Shown: positions 17,729-26,179 of the stretch, one piece after another | Position numbering within the stretch: the first letter of the stretch is position 1 | How the letters are laid out: every line of letters begins with the position of its first letter | Source of the DNA: UBA7985 sp965661545 | Lineage (GTDB): Bacteria > Pseudomonadota > Alphaproteobacteria > UBA7985 | Assembly: GCA_965661545.1 (NCBI GenBank) | Contig: CBFIEF010000011.1 | Coordinates: 1 to 64,000, forward strand | Direction: 5' to 3' | DNA length: 64,000 nt | Made by a program: the position numbers and the translations under genes | The notes under the pieces: generated by a model | Databases searched by the model: none | What the model was told of the DNA's origin: nothing | The model's input: only the letters and a program-made list of their open reading frames with translations

Positions 17729-17759
17729 AGCTTCACCAAACACAGGAGCCGGGTGAGCC

Positions 17760-19136
17760 ATGCGCGTTATTGTTTGCGGAGCCGGACAAGTCGGCACCAA
17801 CATTGCCCGGTATTTGTCACGCTTTGACACCGATGTAACAGTCATCGACATCGACCCGGCGCTGGTCGCCGCCGCCACCGATACGCTGGACGTGCGCGGC
17901 TTGGTGGGGCACGCCGGTCACCCGGATGTGCTCAAACAGGCCGGCGCGATGGATGCGGATTTGATTATCGCCGTGACCCAAGTTGACGAGATCAACATGG
18001 TCGCCTGCCAAGTCGCCCACACCTTGTTTGCCGTGCCAAAGAAGATCGCGCGCGTGCGCCAGGGCACCTACCTGCGCCCTGAATGGCGCGAGCTGTTCCA
18101 AGCCGACCATATGCCCATCGATCACATCATTGCCCCAGAAGTCGAAGTGGCTGAATCCATTCAGCGTCGCTTGGCCGTGCCGGGCGCGTTTGAAGTGATT
18201 CCGCTGGCTAAGCGTAAAGCCGTTTTTGTTGGCGTGCGCTGCTTGGACGAAACGCCAATCCTCGGGACGCCACTCGATCATCTGGCGGACCTGTTCCCAC
18301 AGCTGTCCATGCGGATCGTTGCTTTGGCGCGCAGTAATGAAATGATCATCCCGACTGGCGATACCGAGCTTGAAGCGTGGGACGAGGTCTATTTTGTTGC
18401 TCAAGAAGACCAAGTCGAGCGCGTTCTTGCGCTGTTTGGTCACGAAGAGCAGGAAGGCCGCCGGATGGTAATCATGGGCGGGGGCAACGTGGGGCTGAAC
18501 CTGGCTCAGTTGCTTGAAACCAAAGATCCAAACCTGCGGATCAAGCTGGTCGAAGTCGATGCTGATCAGGCCAAATACGCCGCTCAGCACCTGAACCGGA
18601 CCATTGTGCTTCACGGTGACGCTTTGGAAACCGAACTCATGTCCGAGGCCGGCGTCGACAAGACAGAAACACTGGTCGCAGCCTCCAACGACGACGAACT
18701 GAACATCCTCGCCGCGCTTCAGGCAAAGCGAATGGGCGCAGAGCGTGCTGTGGCGATCGTAAACCGACAGTCGATCTCTTCACTGGTGGGTCAGTTGGGA
18801 ATCGATGTTGTGGTTTCTCCCCGTTTGATCACCGTGTCATCAATCTTGCGCTACGTCCGGCAAGGCCGGATCCGGGCCGTTTACTCAGTGGGTGAAGGGT
18901 TCGGCGAAATCTTTGACGTCGAGGCCGCGCCGGGCAGTGAGCTGACAGGCAAGAAGATATCCAAGATTGAGAAGAAAGGTCTGCTGATCGTCGGCGCTAT
19001 CGTACGCGGAGACGAATACATCCCCGCCAAGCCCGATGAAATCATTGAACCCGGCGACCGCGTTGTCCTGCTCGCGCATTCCGACCACGTGAAGAAAGCC
19101 GAAAAGCTGTTCTCTGTCGGCGTTGGAGTCTTCTAG
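17760..19136 (+). CDS. trkA: Trk potassium-uptake regulatory subunit TrkA
   Basis: A 458-aa cytoplasmic NAD-binding subunit that gates the TrkH/TrkG potassium channel. It is built of two repeats, each an RCK_N Rossmann domain (starting MRVIVCGAGQVGTNIA and, at about 238, MVIMGGGNVGLNLAQ) followed by an RCK_C domain. The membrane subunit TrkH is not in this window, which is usual for the ntrX-trkA arrangement in alphaproteobacteria. Start ATG with GGGTGAGCC directly upstream and AGGAG slightly farther. Its final CTAG is shared with the stop of a doubtful small frame on the other strand. Confidence 0.95.
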   Translation: MRVIVCGAGQVGTNIARYLSRFDTDVTVIDIDPALVAAATDTLDVRGLVGHAGHPDVLKQAGAMDADLIIAVTQVDEINMVACQVAHTLFAVPKKIARVRQGTYLRPEWRELFQADHMPIDHIIAPEVEVAESIQRRLAVPGAFEVIPLAKRKAVFVGVRCLDETPILGTPLDHLADLFPQLSMRIVALARSNEMIIPTGDTELEAWDEVYFVAQEDQVERVLALFGHEEQEGRRMVIMGGGNVGLNLAQLLETKDPNLRIKLVEVDADQAKYAAQHLNRTIVLHGDALETELMSEAGVDKTETLVAASNDDELNILAALQAKRMGAERAVAIVNRQSISSLVGQLGIDVVVSPRLITVSSILRYVRQGRIRAVYSVGEGFGEIFDVEAAPGSELTGKKISKIEKKGLLIVGAIVRGDEYIPAKPDEIIEPGDRVVLLAHSDHVKKAEKLFSVGVGVF

Positions 19137-19339
19137 ACGTCTGTCAGAGCCCAACTAGATGTTCCGGCCCTCGAAGCAGCAGCAGAACACGTGCTTGTTG
19201 TCACCGCTTCCGGCGGTTCGAAGCGGGTCAGAACCACATGATCAGGCAGTTCAGTGCGTCGTTCGCACCCCATTACCAGCGCGGCCAGCGCGACCATCAT
19301 CGTTTCACGAAACACAACCTGTACTCCCAAAGCCGCCAT
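19133..19339 (-). CDS. Doubtful small lipoprotein-like gene
   Basis: A 68-aa frame convergent with trkA and divergent from dat. It contains a hydrophobic segment MMVALAALVMGC that resembles a lipoprotein signal with a weak lipobox, then ERRTELPDHVVLTRFEPPE, whose codons look ordinary for this genome (CTG, GAA, CCG). The last third is Ser/Thr/Ala-rich and unremarkable. No good ribosome-binding site is seen, and I do not recognise the protein. It could equally be a chance frame or the remnant of a gene in an otherwise empty 384-base gap. Confidence 0.22.
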   Translation of the reverse strand: MAALGVQVVFRETMMVALAALVMGCERRTELPDHVVLTRFEPPEAVTTSTCSAAASRAGTSSWALTDV

Positions 19340-19520
19340 TGATTTACTCTTTTGATTGCTGTGGGTTTTGCCGGAAAAACATGGTGTGAATCCATACCAG
19401 AACGGGTTCATACTGCGGCAAAGCCAGCGGAGAATTGAGGAAGACAAACAGCCGCTCTAGCTCCCCAATTAGCGCGCTGCTAAAAAAGACATTGAAACGC
19501 TAAACCAATCGGAAACCGAC
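19340..19520. other. Gap upstream of dat without recognisable gene
   Basis: The space between trkA and dat totals 384 bases. Apart from the doubtful small frame at 19133-19339 I see no gene, tRNA-like fold or terminator here. The segment just upstream of dat (ending CTAAAAAAGACATTGAAACGC) is A-rich and probably holds the dat promoter or leader, but no clear -35/-10 can be named. Confidence 0.4.
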
Positions 19521-20396
19521 ATGCCCAGAATTGCTTACGTCAACGGTCGTTACGTCCCGCACGCCCATGCTCAAGTTGGCATTGAGGATCGGGGCTATCA
19601 GTTTGCCGACGGTATTTACGACGTCGTGCCAATCGTGAAGGGCACATTCATCGATGAAGATTGGCATTGGGACCGGCTCGAACGGGGTATGGAGGCCTTG
19701 CGCATTTCCAAGCCGGTGGGCCGCAAAGCGCTTAGCATGATTGCCCGCCGCATCGCAAAGATGAACATGATTGAGAACGGCATTGTTTACGTGCAGGTCA
19801 CCCGCGGCGAAGCGCCCCGTAATCATAAATTCCCAACCACGCCAGTCCCCCCCGCGATGGTCGTTACGGGCCGACACCTCCCTATGCCAGACGACCTGAG
19901 CAAGCCGCAGATGATCGATGTCATCACGGGCCCCGACGAACGTTGGGCCCGACCAGACATCAAGTCCATCTCTCTGCTGCCCAATGTGCTGGCCAAGCAA
20001 GCGGCGGCTGAGGCGGGCGCCTATGAGTCGTGGTTGATCAATGACAGCGGTGAAATTACGGAAGGATCGTCTGCAAACGCGTGGATTGTGCGTCGAGATC
20101 CCGATTCTGGCCGCGTAATCATACAAACTCACCAAACCGACAAGGCCATTCTCAAAGGAATTGTACGCACGGCAATTGTCGCCTTGGCCGATCAACATCA
20201 GTGGTTGATTGAAGAAACACCCTTCACAGTCAAAGATCTCATGGCAGCAGATGAGGCCTTTCAAAGCTCTTCCGGCAACATGATTCGACCTGTCCGGACC
20301 GTGGATGGCAGCACAATCGGCTCAGGAGAGACCGGACCGGTGGTTCAAGAGATTCTCAATGCTTTTGCCGACCACGTGAACGCACAAATTGACTGA
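19521..20396 (+). CDS. dat: D-amino acid aminotransferase (fold-type IV)
   Basis: A 291-aa PLP enzyme of the branched-chain/D-alanine aminotransferase class. The PLP lysine is K148 in PDIKSISLLPNVLAKQ, which matches the DIKS(L/I) motif of Bacillus D-alanine aminotransferase rather than the branched-chain type; GEITEGSSANAW supplies the phosphate-binding loop. The family interconverts D-alanine and D-glutamate, which supports peptidoglycan synthesis. Its position between trkA and hfq is conserved among several Rhodospirillales. The start codon has a GGAAACCG upstream, a modest ribosome-binding site. Confidence 0.87.
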   Translation: MPRIAYVNGRYVPHAHAQVGIEDRGYQFADGIYDVVPIVKGTFIDEDWHWDRLERGMEALRISKPVGRKALSMIARRIAKMNMIENGIVYVQVTRGEAPRNHKFPTTPVPPAMVVTGRHLPMPDDLSKPQMIDVITGPDERWARPDIKSISLLPNVLAKQAAAEAGAYESWLINDSGEITEGSSANAWIVRRDPDSGRVIIQTHQTDKAILKGIVRTAIVALADQHQWLIEETPFTVKDLMAADEAFQSSSGNMIRPVRTVDGSTIGSGETGPVVQEILNAFADHVNAQID

Positions 20397-20685
20397 TGGC
20401 ATAAACTCGGCATTTCAAAAGACCTGAATCCGCATTTTCTAGTGAGGCCAACTCTCCAGAAAGGCGTCATGAGCTTGATTTCTGGTAACGAATCGGCGCA
20501 TATTGAAGGTGCTTGAGGTTTTTTGTCTTAGTTTGCTATCGGCGGGCGGGACGAAATCTGAGGTATTGGGGTGGCTGATGCGGAAGTTGACCCCGAGTAG
20601 TAAACGTCAAAGAACGTCATAAGAAAAAACCCAGCCCAGGCACGATTAATCGGCTTGGACGAGAGGCGGGGAGGCAAAAAAGACC
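20397..20685. promoter_or_regulatory. 289-base leader region of hfq
   Basis: This gap contains no reading frame that resembles a protein and no tRNA-like fold. It must hold the hfq promoter because dat ends 289 bases earlier. GGGGAGG lies 12 bases before the hfq ATG, slightly far for a ribosome-binding site. Hfq represses its own translation in some bacteria by binding A-rich leader segments; the AAGAAAAAACCC and GCAAAAAAGACC stretches immediately upstream of the start would suit that, but this is inference. Confidence 0.4.
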
Positions 20686-20928
20686 ATGGCCGATAGTAAG
20701 AACGTACAGGACGTATTCCTGAACCACATTCGGAAGCATAAGATTTCCGTGACGATTTTTCTGGTCAACGGCGTGAAGCTGACTGGCATTGTCACGTGGT
20801 TTGATAACTTCTCTGTGCTGCTGCGTCGCGACGCGCATGTTCAGCTGGTTTACAAGCACGCAATCTCCACCATCATGCCCGCTCAGCCGGTGAATCTGAT
20901 GGAAGATATCGTGCCACCAGCGGATTGA
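20686..20928 (+). CDS. hfq: RNA chaperone Hfq
   Basis: An 80-aa Sm-fold protein that forms a hexameric ring and helps small RNAs pair with their mRNA targets. The Sm1 motif (VFLNHIRKHKISVTIFLVNG) and Sm2 motif (LVYKHAISTI) are intact, including the YKH signature. It is followed 49 bases later by hflX, the usual hfq-hflX pair. Length and sequence are typical for alphaproteobacteria, without the long C-terminal tail of the E. coli protein. Confidence 0.97.
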   Translation: MADSKNVQDVFLNHIRKHKISVTIFLVNGVKLTGIVTWFDNFSVLLRRDAHVQLVYKHAISTIMPAQPVNLMEDIVPPAD

Positions 20929-20977
20929 TGACGCGCGCACGATTGAAACTCAGGCAATACAGACCTAAGTCGCTTTG

Positions 20978-22414
20978 ATGCACCCTTCAGAGCGATCAAA
21001 AGATTCCGCCTTTGTCATTAATGTCATGCTGCCACGCGAGCGCGGGAACGCTGCTGCGCGCGCCATTGGCCGAACGGCTGACGATAAGCTTGAAGAAGCC
21101 ATCTCGTTGACCAAAGCCATTGGCTTGGACGTCACGGCGTCGGCAACTGTTAATCTGTCAACGATCCGCCCTTCAACACTGATCGGGACGGGCACGCTGA
21201 AAGACTGGCACGACCGGGTTCATGCGGAATACCCCAGCGTTGTCATCTTCAACGCTGTTTTGACACCGGTTCAGCATCGAAACCTTGAGCGCGAGCTTGA
21301 AGCGAAGGTTCTCGATCGGACGGCTCTGATCCTCGAAATTTTTGGCGAACGCGCACAGACCCGCGAAGGCCGATTGCAGGTCGAGCTCGCTGCATTGACC
21401 TTCCAGCGCTCGCGACTGGTGCGCTCTTGGACCCACCTTGAGCGTCAGCGCGGCGGCGCAGGGTTTATGGGTGGACCGGGTGAGTCACAGCTGGAGCTTG
21501 ACCGCCGGATGCTGCTGGAGCGCATCGACAAGCTCAAACGCGATCTGCAGGATGTCCGCCGCACGCGCGGCCTTCACCGCGCGGCGCGAGAGCGTCAGGG
21601 CGCGGCTGTGGTGGCACTGGTTGGTTACACTAACGCGGGCAAGTCGACGCTGTTCAACACGTTGACTGGCGCGGATATTCTGGCAAAGGACATGCTGTTT
21701 GCCACGCTTGATCCAACGTTGCGGAGGTTGCGTTTGGACAGTGGGCGCGATCTGGTTTTGGCGGATACGGTGGGCTTTATTTCCGACCTGCCGCACGAGT
21801 TGGTCGATGCCTTTCGGGCGACACTGGAAGAAGTGATCGAAGCCGATCTGATCCTGCACGTTCGCGACGCCTCGAACCCCGAATGGGATGCACAAAAGCG
21901 CGACGTGTTGCATGTTTTGCGCTCCTTGGGTCGCATGGATATCCCGGAAGAACCCGACCGCCTGCCGCCACCAATCCAAGACCCGCCTCCGGATCCAGAT
22001 CTTGAGGAACCCGACGCACGGAAGATTCCGGCGGATACGCTGGTGGATGTTGTCCCGGTGATCGAAGTTTGGAACAAAATCGACCACGAAGACGCAGCGG
22101 AGAACATGGCCGATGCGGAGCACGACCCAGACTTTGACGCTCTGTTCGCCGTGGTACGGACTTCTGCGGTGACGGGTGAAGGTCTGGAGCACCTGCTGGC
22201 AACCATCGACGAGGCCTTGTCCGATGGTGAGCAAGATTTGGAGTTGTTGGTGCCTTACGCAGCCGGTGCTGCGATGGCATGGCTACACGAATTCAGCAAC
22301 GTCTTGACCCACACCAACGTCGAAGAGGGAACCCGTGCGACTGTGCGGATCAACGATGACGACTGGGGCAAATTGCAAAAGCGTTTTCCGAGTATTTCCA
22401 CTGTTTCAGCCTAG
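20978..22414 (+). CDS. hflX: Ribosome-associated GTPase HflX
   Basis: A 478-aa GTPase that splits stalled or stressed ribosomes in other bacteria. The N-terminal HflX domain (to about 195) contains the Gly-rich GGAGFMGGPGESQLE; the G domain shows G1 GYTNAGKST (206-214), the conserved FATLDPT, G3 DTVGFI (253-258) and G4 NKID (356-359). Between G3 and G4 there is a Pro/Asp/Glu-rich insertion (about 311-346) not found in the E. coli protein. I take the ATG at 20978; a TTG just before it is unlikely. Its TAG lies in a 14-bp palindrome shared with the stop of the convergent alkC-like gene. Confidence 0.95.
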   Translation: MHPSERSKDSAFVINVMLPRERGNAAARAIGRTADDKLEEAISLTKAIGLDVTASATVNLSTIRPSTLIGTGTLKDWHDRVHAEYPSVVIFNAVLTPVQHRNLERELEAKVLDRTALILEIFGERAQTREGRLQVELAALTFQRSRLVRSWTHLERQRGGAGFMGGPGESQLELDRRMLLERIDKLKRDLQDVRRTRGLHRAARERQGAAVVALVGYTNAGKSTLFNTLTGADILAKDMLFATLDPTLRRLRLDSGRDLVLADTVGFISDLPHELVDAFRATLEEVIEADLILHVRDASNPEWDAQKRDVLHVLRSLGRMDIPEEPDRLPPPIQDPPPDPDLEEPDARKIPADTLVDVVPVIEVWNKIDHEDAAENMADAEHDPDFDALFAVVRTSAVTGEGLEHLLATIDEALSDGEQDLELLVPYAAGAAMAWLHEFSNVLTHTNVEEGTRATVRINDDDWGKLQKRFPSISTVSA

Positions 22415-22423
22415 CGCGCTAGG
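22410..22423. repeat. 14-bp perfect palindrome holding both convergent stop codons
   Basis: CCTAGCGCGCTAGG reads the same on both strands. The hflX stop TAG (22412-22414) and the stop TAG of the convergent alkC-like gene (22419-22421 on the minus strand) occupy symmetric positions within it. There is no T-tract on either side, so it is not a typical intrinsic terminator; it may simply reflect compact packing. Confidence 0.6.
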
Positions 22424-23570
22424 TTTCCGGCTGCTCCAGATCAAAGGCAATCTCAGCGGCAACCCGACCATTGACTAAAATCCGAGTGGCATGTTCGCCG
22501 GGGTAATAGGTCCGGGTTGAAAGTTGCTTGAACCGGAGCGTGGTGGCGAGGTCCACGACCTCATCCGGCTTTAGGGTGAGCGTGCGCAGCTTAAACACCT
22601 TCTCCCCCTTCTTCCCGCGCGCCAGTGTGCGTTGAAGGGCGTAGTCCACGACAAGCTTCACCGGCTCAGCCTCGCTGTTGTGCAGGCGAAACGACAGCCC
22701 CGCTGCGCCGCCGATGTGGGGGGTTTCGGGGGACAGCCGAAGATCGCTCACCCGCACCCCTTCCCCGCCTTTGAACCCCAGCACCGCCAACGCGCCGCTG
22801 TGCCCCTGCTTCACCAGCGTGCGTAGCCCGTGTTTAACAGTCCATTGAGAGCCTGCATCGCCGCTTGCGAACCACCGTTGCGCGACTTTCACAGCTTGAT
22901 CAGGGTGATCCTTGGCGATGTCATTGAGATTGTTGGCGACAGAGCGCCGGACGATCAGTTTGGGGTCAGCGTGCATCCCGTCGAGCAGATCCAGCAGAAT
23001 GGCCGGATCCTTCATAAAGCCCTTGAGCTGCTGCCCCCACGGCAGGCGCGGACGCGTACCCTCGGACGCCAACCGCCGCACCCGCCAATCTGGATCGACC
23101 GACCATTGGCGGATGTGAGTGAGGGTCAGTTTTGGATGCTTGATCAGAAACGCCCGGACGCAGAATTCACAGCTAAAGTGTTGGGTAAACACGCGCATGG
23201 CTTTAAGCGCAGGCTCGGGCTCGGCCAAGCCAAAGGCGGATAGAAAGGTCACATGGGGCCAAAACTCGACCCCGCCCATACCTTCGTCTTTCGGCGGAGG
23301 ACCGGGGTCGCCCATTGACTGCTGCACAAGGCTCACAGCGCGGGCAAAGTCATCCGGTAAGAAGCGCCCCAAGACCCGCGAGATCTGCTCAACCCGAGCT
23401 TTTAGCTCCAGATCATTCAAGCCCTCGCAAGCGGTATCAGAAAAAGCGGATTGGTCGAAGGCCGGATCAACATCGCGCAGCTTTGTCGCCAGCCAAGCCA
23501 CGTACTCGGCATCGAAATATGTCTTCAGCGATGCCGGATCCATTGCCTTGTCTACCATTGCTGAGCGCAT
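22419..23570 (-). CDS. AlkC-like DNA alkylation repair protein with C-terminal Ig-like domain
   Basis: About 383 aa. The central region (residues 40-270) is built of HEAT-like helices with signatures such as VRRSVANNLNDIAKDHP and RVRRLASEGTRPRLPWG, characteristic of the AlkC/AlkD superfamily of DNA glycosylases that excise alkylated bases without flipping them out. The last 100 residues, with SFRLHNSEAEPVKLVVDYAL, fit the Ig-like domain described for AlkC. Three possible ATG starts exist; I chose 23570 (AGG seven bases upstream), with 23558 as alternative, because the longer extension to 23693 does not resemble the family. Convergent with hflX, four bases apart. Substrate specificity is not proven. 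Confidence 0.75.
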   Translation of the reverse strand: MRSAMVDKAMDPASLKTYFDAEYVAWLATKLRDVDPAFDQSAFSDTACEGLNDLELKARVEQISRVLGRFLPDDFARAVSLVQQSMGDPGPPPKDEGMGGVEFWPHVTFLSAFGLAEPEPALKAMRVFTQHFSCEFCVRAFLIKHPKLTLTHIRQWSVDPDWRVRRLASEGTRPRLPWGQQLKGFMKDPAILLDLLDGMHADPKLIVRRSVANNLNDIAKDHPDQAVKVAQRWFASGDAGSQWTVKHGLRTLVKQGHSGALAVLGFKGGEGVRVSDLRLSPETPHIGGAAGLSFRLHNSEAEPVKLVVDYALQRTLARGKKGEKVFKLRTLTLKPDEVVDLATTLRFKQLSTRTYYPGEHATRILVNGRVAAEIAFDLEQPET

Positions 23571-23721
23571 CCCTTTGCCTGTCGTCGAGCCCGACGAAAA
23601 TCTAAGCGCTTTAGGCGCTGCTGAGCGGCAAAGGGTCAAGAGAAATCCTGTGCGTCTATAAGACCTCAAGTTTGCGCTGGTGATGCGTGACAAGCGCTCT
23701 GGCCTTGCCTAAAGTCAGGCC

Positions 23722-24330
23722 ATGTTCATCCTCATCGATAACTACGACAGTTTCACCTACAACCTCGTCCACTTCCTCGGAGAATTGGGCGCGGCGGTCG
23801 ACGTTGTTCGCAACGATAAAATCACCCCCATGGAAGTCATGGCGCGCCGCCCTGAAGGCGTGATCCTGTCACCGGGGCCTTGCACGCCAGATGATGCGGG
23901 CATTTGCCTCGATATGGTGACGGTCGCGGCGCAGACGCGCCTGCCGCTGTTGGGCGTATGCTTGGGCCATCAGTCCATCGGACAAGCGTTAGGCGGTCTG
24001 GTGGTGCGGGAAACGCCGCGGCATGGGAAAATGTCGGAAATTCGCCATCGGGGTAAGGGGCTGTTTAAAGGACTGCCTGATATGGTCAACGCCACGCGCT
24101 ATCACTCGCTGGTGGTTGAGCGCGATTCCCTGCCTGCGCACTTCGAGGTGACGGCGGAGACCGAAGGCCGGCTGATCATGGGCATGAACCATCGGGAGCT
24201 GCCGATCCACGGATTACAGTTCCACCCTGAGTCCATCGAGACCCAGTATGGGCATGACATGCTGAAGAATTTTCTGGACGCGGCACGGGCTGCGAACAAC
24301 CAGATTGAGTGGCCTGCTGCGGCGGCCTGA
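23722..24330 (+). CDS. trpG: Anthranilate synthase glutamine amidotransferase
   Basis: A 202-aa class I glutamine amidotransferase supplying ammonia to TrpE. The catalytic triad is visible: C80 in GVCLGHQ, H168 and E170 in GLQFHPES. The TrpG-type RYHSLVVE segment is present; PabA has a very similar sequence, so the enzyme may also serve folate synthesis. It is the first gene of the trpG-trpD-trpC-moaC-moeA run, with trpE outside this window. The AGG only two to three bases before the ATG is a poor ribosome-binding site. Confidence 0.93.
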   Translation: MFILIDNYDSFTYNLVHFLGELGAAVDVVRNDKITPMEVMARRPEGVILSPGPCTPDDAGICLDMVTVAAQTRLPLLGVCLGHQSIGQALGGLVVRETPRHGKMSEIRHRGKGLFKGLPDMVNATRYHSLVVERDSLPAHFEVTAETEGRLIMGMNHRELPIHGLQFHPESIETQYGHDMLKNFLDAARAANNQIEWPAAAA

Positions 24331-24362
24331 CGATCCAAATTATTGATTGAGGACAGATCGCT

Positions 24363-25388
24363 GTGTCATCGTTTATCAGCCTGCTGAATCAAATTGCCTG
24401 CGGACAGGATTTGTCCGACGAGCAAGCCGAAAGCGCCGTTCGCGCCATGATGTCTGGCGAAGTTTCGCCCGCCCTGTCTGGCGCTTTCTTGTGGGGCTTA
24501 AAGACTAAGGGCGAAAGCGTGCAGGAGATCGCAGGCGCAGCACGGGCCATGCGTAGCCTGATGTCTGGCGTTCAGTCACCCGATGGCGCGATTGACGTAT
24601 GCGGGACCGGCGGTGACAAGTCGGGCACCTACAACATCTCAACGGCTGTTTCGTTTGTGCTAGCAGGCTCCGGCGTGCCTGTGGCCAAGCATGGCAACCG
24701 GGCGGCGACGTCCAAGTCTGGCGCGGCCGATGTTCTGGCGGCCCTGGGCGTGAACCTTGAGGCTGATTTCAGCCAGATCGAGCGCGCAATCGCTGACGCG
24801 AATGTTGGCTTCCTGTTTGCTCAGCGCCATCACGGAGCGATCAAGCACGTCATGCCGGTCCGCAAGGAATTACAGATCCCGACCGTTTTTAACCTGCTGG
24901 GCCCCCTGACCAACCCCGGCGGCGCGACAATGCAGCTGTTGGGTGTATTCGCTCCACAATGGGTTGAGCCTTTGGCGCGGGTGCTCAAGGAGTTAGGGTC
25001 AGAGCGCGCTTGGGTCGTCTATGGCGCGAACAGCGATGGTTCAGGCCTCGATGAGATGACAACCTGTGGCGAGACCCGCGTGGCCGAACTGCGCGATGGC
25101 ATGATCAACACCTTCATCATCACCCCCGAAGACGCTGGCATCGAGCGGGCGAAAATCGAGGATCTGCGCGGCGGCGAAGCGGACGAAAATGCCGTCGCTC
25201 TGCGCGCTGTGCTCGACGGAGAAGCGGGGCCCTATCGCGATATCGTTGTGCTGAACGCCGCTGGCGCGCTGTGCATTGCGGGCAAGGCCGAGGATATTCG
25301 TTCCGGCGTAACAATGGCGAAAGAAGCCATCGACAGCGGCGCAGCGCGCAACGCTCTCGACAAGCTGGTTGAGATTTCCAATGGCTGA
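24363..25388 (+). CDS. trpD: Anthranilate phosphoribosyltransferase
   Basis: A 341-aa enzyme that couples anthranilate to PRPP, the second step of tryptophan synthesis. The PRPP-binding CGTGGDKSGTYNIST and the anthranilate-site KHGNRAATSKSGAADVLAALG are intact. It starts with GTG (GAGGA ten bases upstream), 32 bases after trpG, and its stop overlaps the trpC start by eight bases. Confidence 0.96.
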   Translation: MSSFISLLNQIACGQDLSDEQAESAVRAMMSGEVSPALSGAFLWGLKTKGESVQEIAGAARAMRSLMSGVQSPDGAIDVCGTGGDKSGTYNISTAVSFVLAGSGVPVAKHGNRAATSKSGAADVLAALGVNLEADFSQIERAIADANVGFLFAQRHHGAIKHVMPVRKELQIPTVFNLLGPLTNPGGATMQLLGVFAPQWVEPLARVLKELGSERAWVVYGANSDGSGLDEMTTCGETRVAELRDGMINTFIITPEDAGIERAKIEDLRGGEADENAVALRAVLDGEAGPYRDIVVLNAAGALCIAGKAEDIRSGVTMAKEAIDSGAARNALDKLVEISNG

Positions 25389-26178
25389 TGTTCTGACTAA
25401 AATTTGTGACGATAAGCGAGAGTGGATCGCGACCAACAAAGCGAAGCGCTCGCTGGCTGATCTGGATGCCGTGGCCAGCGAGGTTGAAGGACCGCGTGGC
25501 TTCATTGACGCACTGCGACGGACCAAGGATGCAGGTCGTTTCGCGCTGATTGCAGAAATCAAGAAAGCCAGCCCGTCAAAGGGGCTGATCCGCGAAGACT
25601 TCGCGCCAGCGTCATTGGCCGAAGCCTACAAAGCTGGTGGTGCGACGTGTTTGTCCGTGCTGACCGATGTTCCGTATTTTCAGGGCGATGACGCTTTCCT
25701 CGCAGCCGCAAGAGGCGCGGTGGATCTGCCGTGCTTGCGCAAGGACTTCATGCTCGACACCTATCAAATCGCCGAAGCGCGTGCGATTGGGGCCGACTGC
25801 ATCCTGCTGATCATGGCCTGCCTGTCTGACGGCCAGGCGGCAGAGTTAGAAGCTGCTGCCTTTGAGTATGGCTTTGACGTGCTGCTCGAAGTGCATGACG
25901 CCGAAGAACTCGAGCGCGCGCATCGTCTGAAATCACCCCTATTGGGCATCAACAACCGCAATCTGAAGACGCTGGAAATCTCGCTCGACGTGGGCGCTGG
26001 ACTGGCGGCGCAGATCGAGCCGGATCGGATGTTCGTCGCGGAAAGCGGTCTGTATAGCCACAGCGACCTGCTGCGGATGGCTGAGGCCGGCGCGCAGGCT
26101 TACTTGATTGGTGAGAGCCTGATGCGCCAAGACGACGTGACGGCGGCCACACGGGCTATTTTGGGACAGGCAGACTAA
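25381..26178 (+). CDS. trpC: Indole-3-glycerol phosphate synthase
   Basis: A 265-aa TIM-barrel enzyme that closes the indole ring. Family signatures IAEIKKASPSKG (catalytic Lys), LRKDFMLDTYQIAEARA and LLGINNRNLKTL are present, with the final phosphate-binding ESGLYSHSDLLRMAEAGAQA-type loop. The ATG at 25381 overlaps the end of trpD; an upstream frame start at 25369 is less likely. moaC follows after a single base, so tryptophan and molybdopterin genes share a transcript. Confidence 0.96.
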   Translation: MADVLTKICDDKREWIATNKAKRSLADLDAVASEVEGPRGFIDALRRTKDAGRFALIAEIKKASPSKGLIREDFAPASLAEAYKAGGATCLSVLTDVPYFQGDDAFLAAARGAVDLPCLRKDFMLDTYQIAEARAIGADCILLIMACLSDGQAAELEAAAFEYGFDVLLEVHDAEELERAHRLKSPLLGINNRNLKTLEISLDVGAGLAAQIEPDRMFVAESGLYSHSDLLRMAEAGAQAYLIGESLMRQDDVTAATRAILGQAD

Positions 26179-26179
26179 G

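Noticed and set aside
19137..19520. tRNA or other stable RNA in the trkA-dat gap
   Set aside because: I could not fold a cloverleaf or find a conserved T-loop GGTTCGAAT-like sequence with matching acceptor stem. The GGTTCGAAGC near 19214 lacks the other arms.
21485..22234. A 249-codon open frame antisense to hflX
   Set aside because: Composition typical of an antisense shadow (high Gln, His, Arg) over a gene with intact G-domain motifs.
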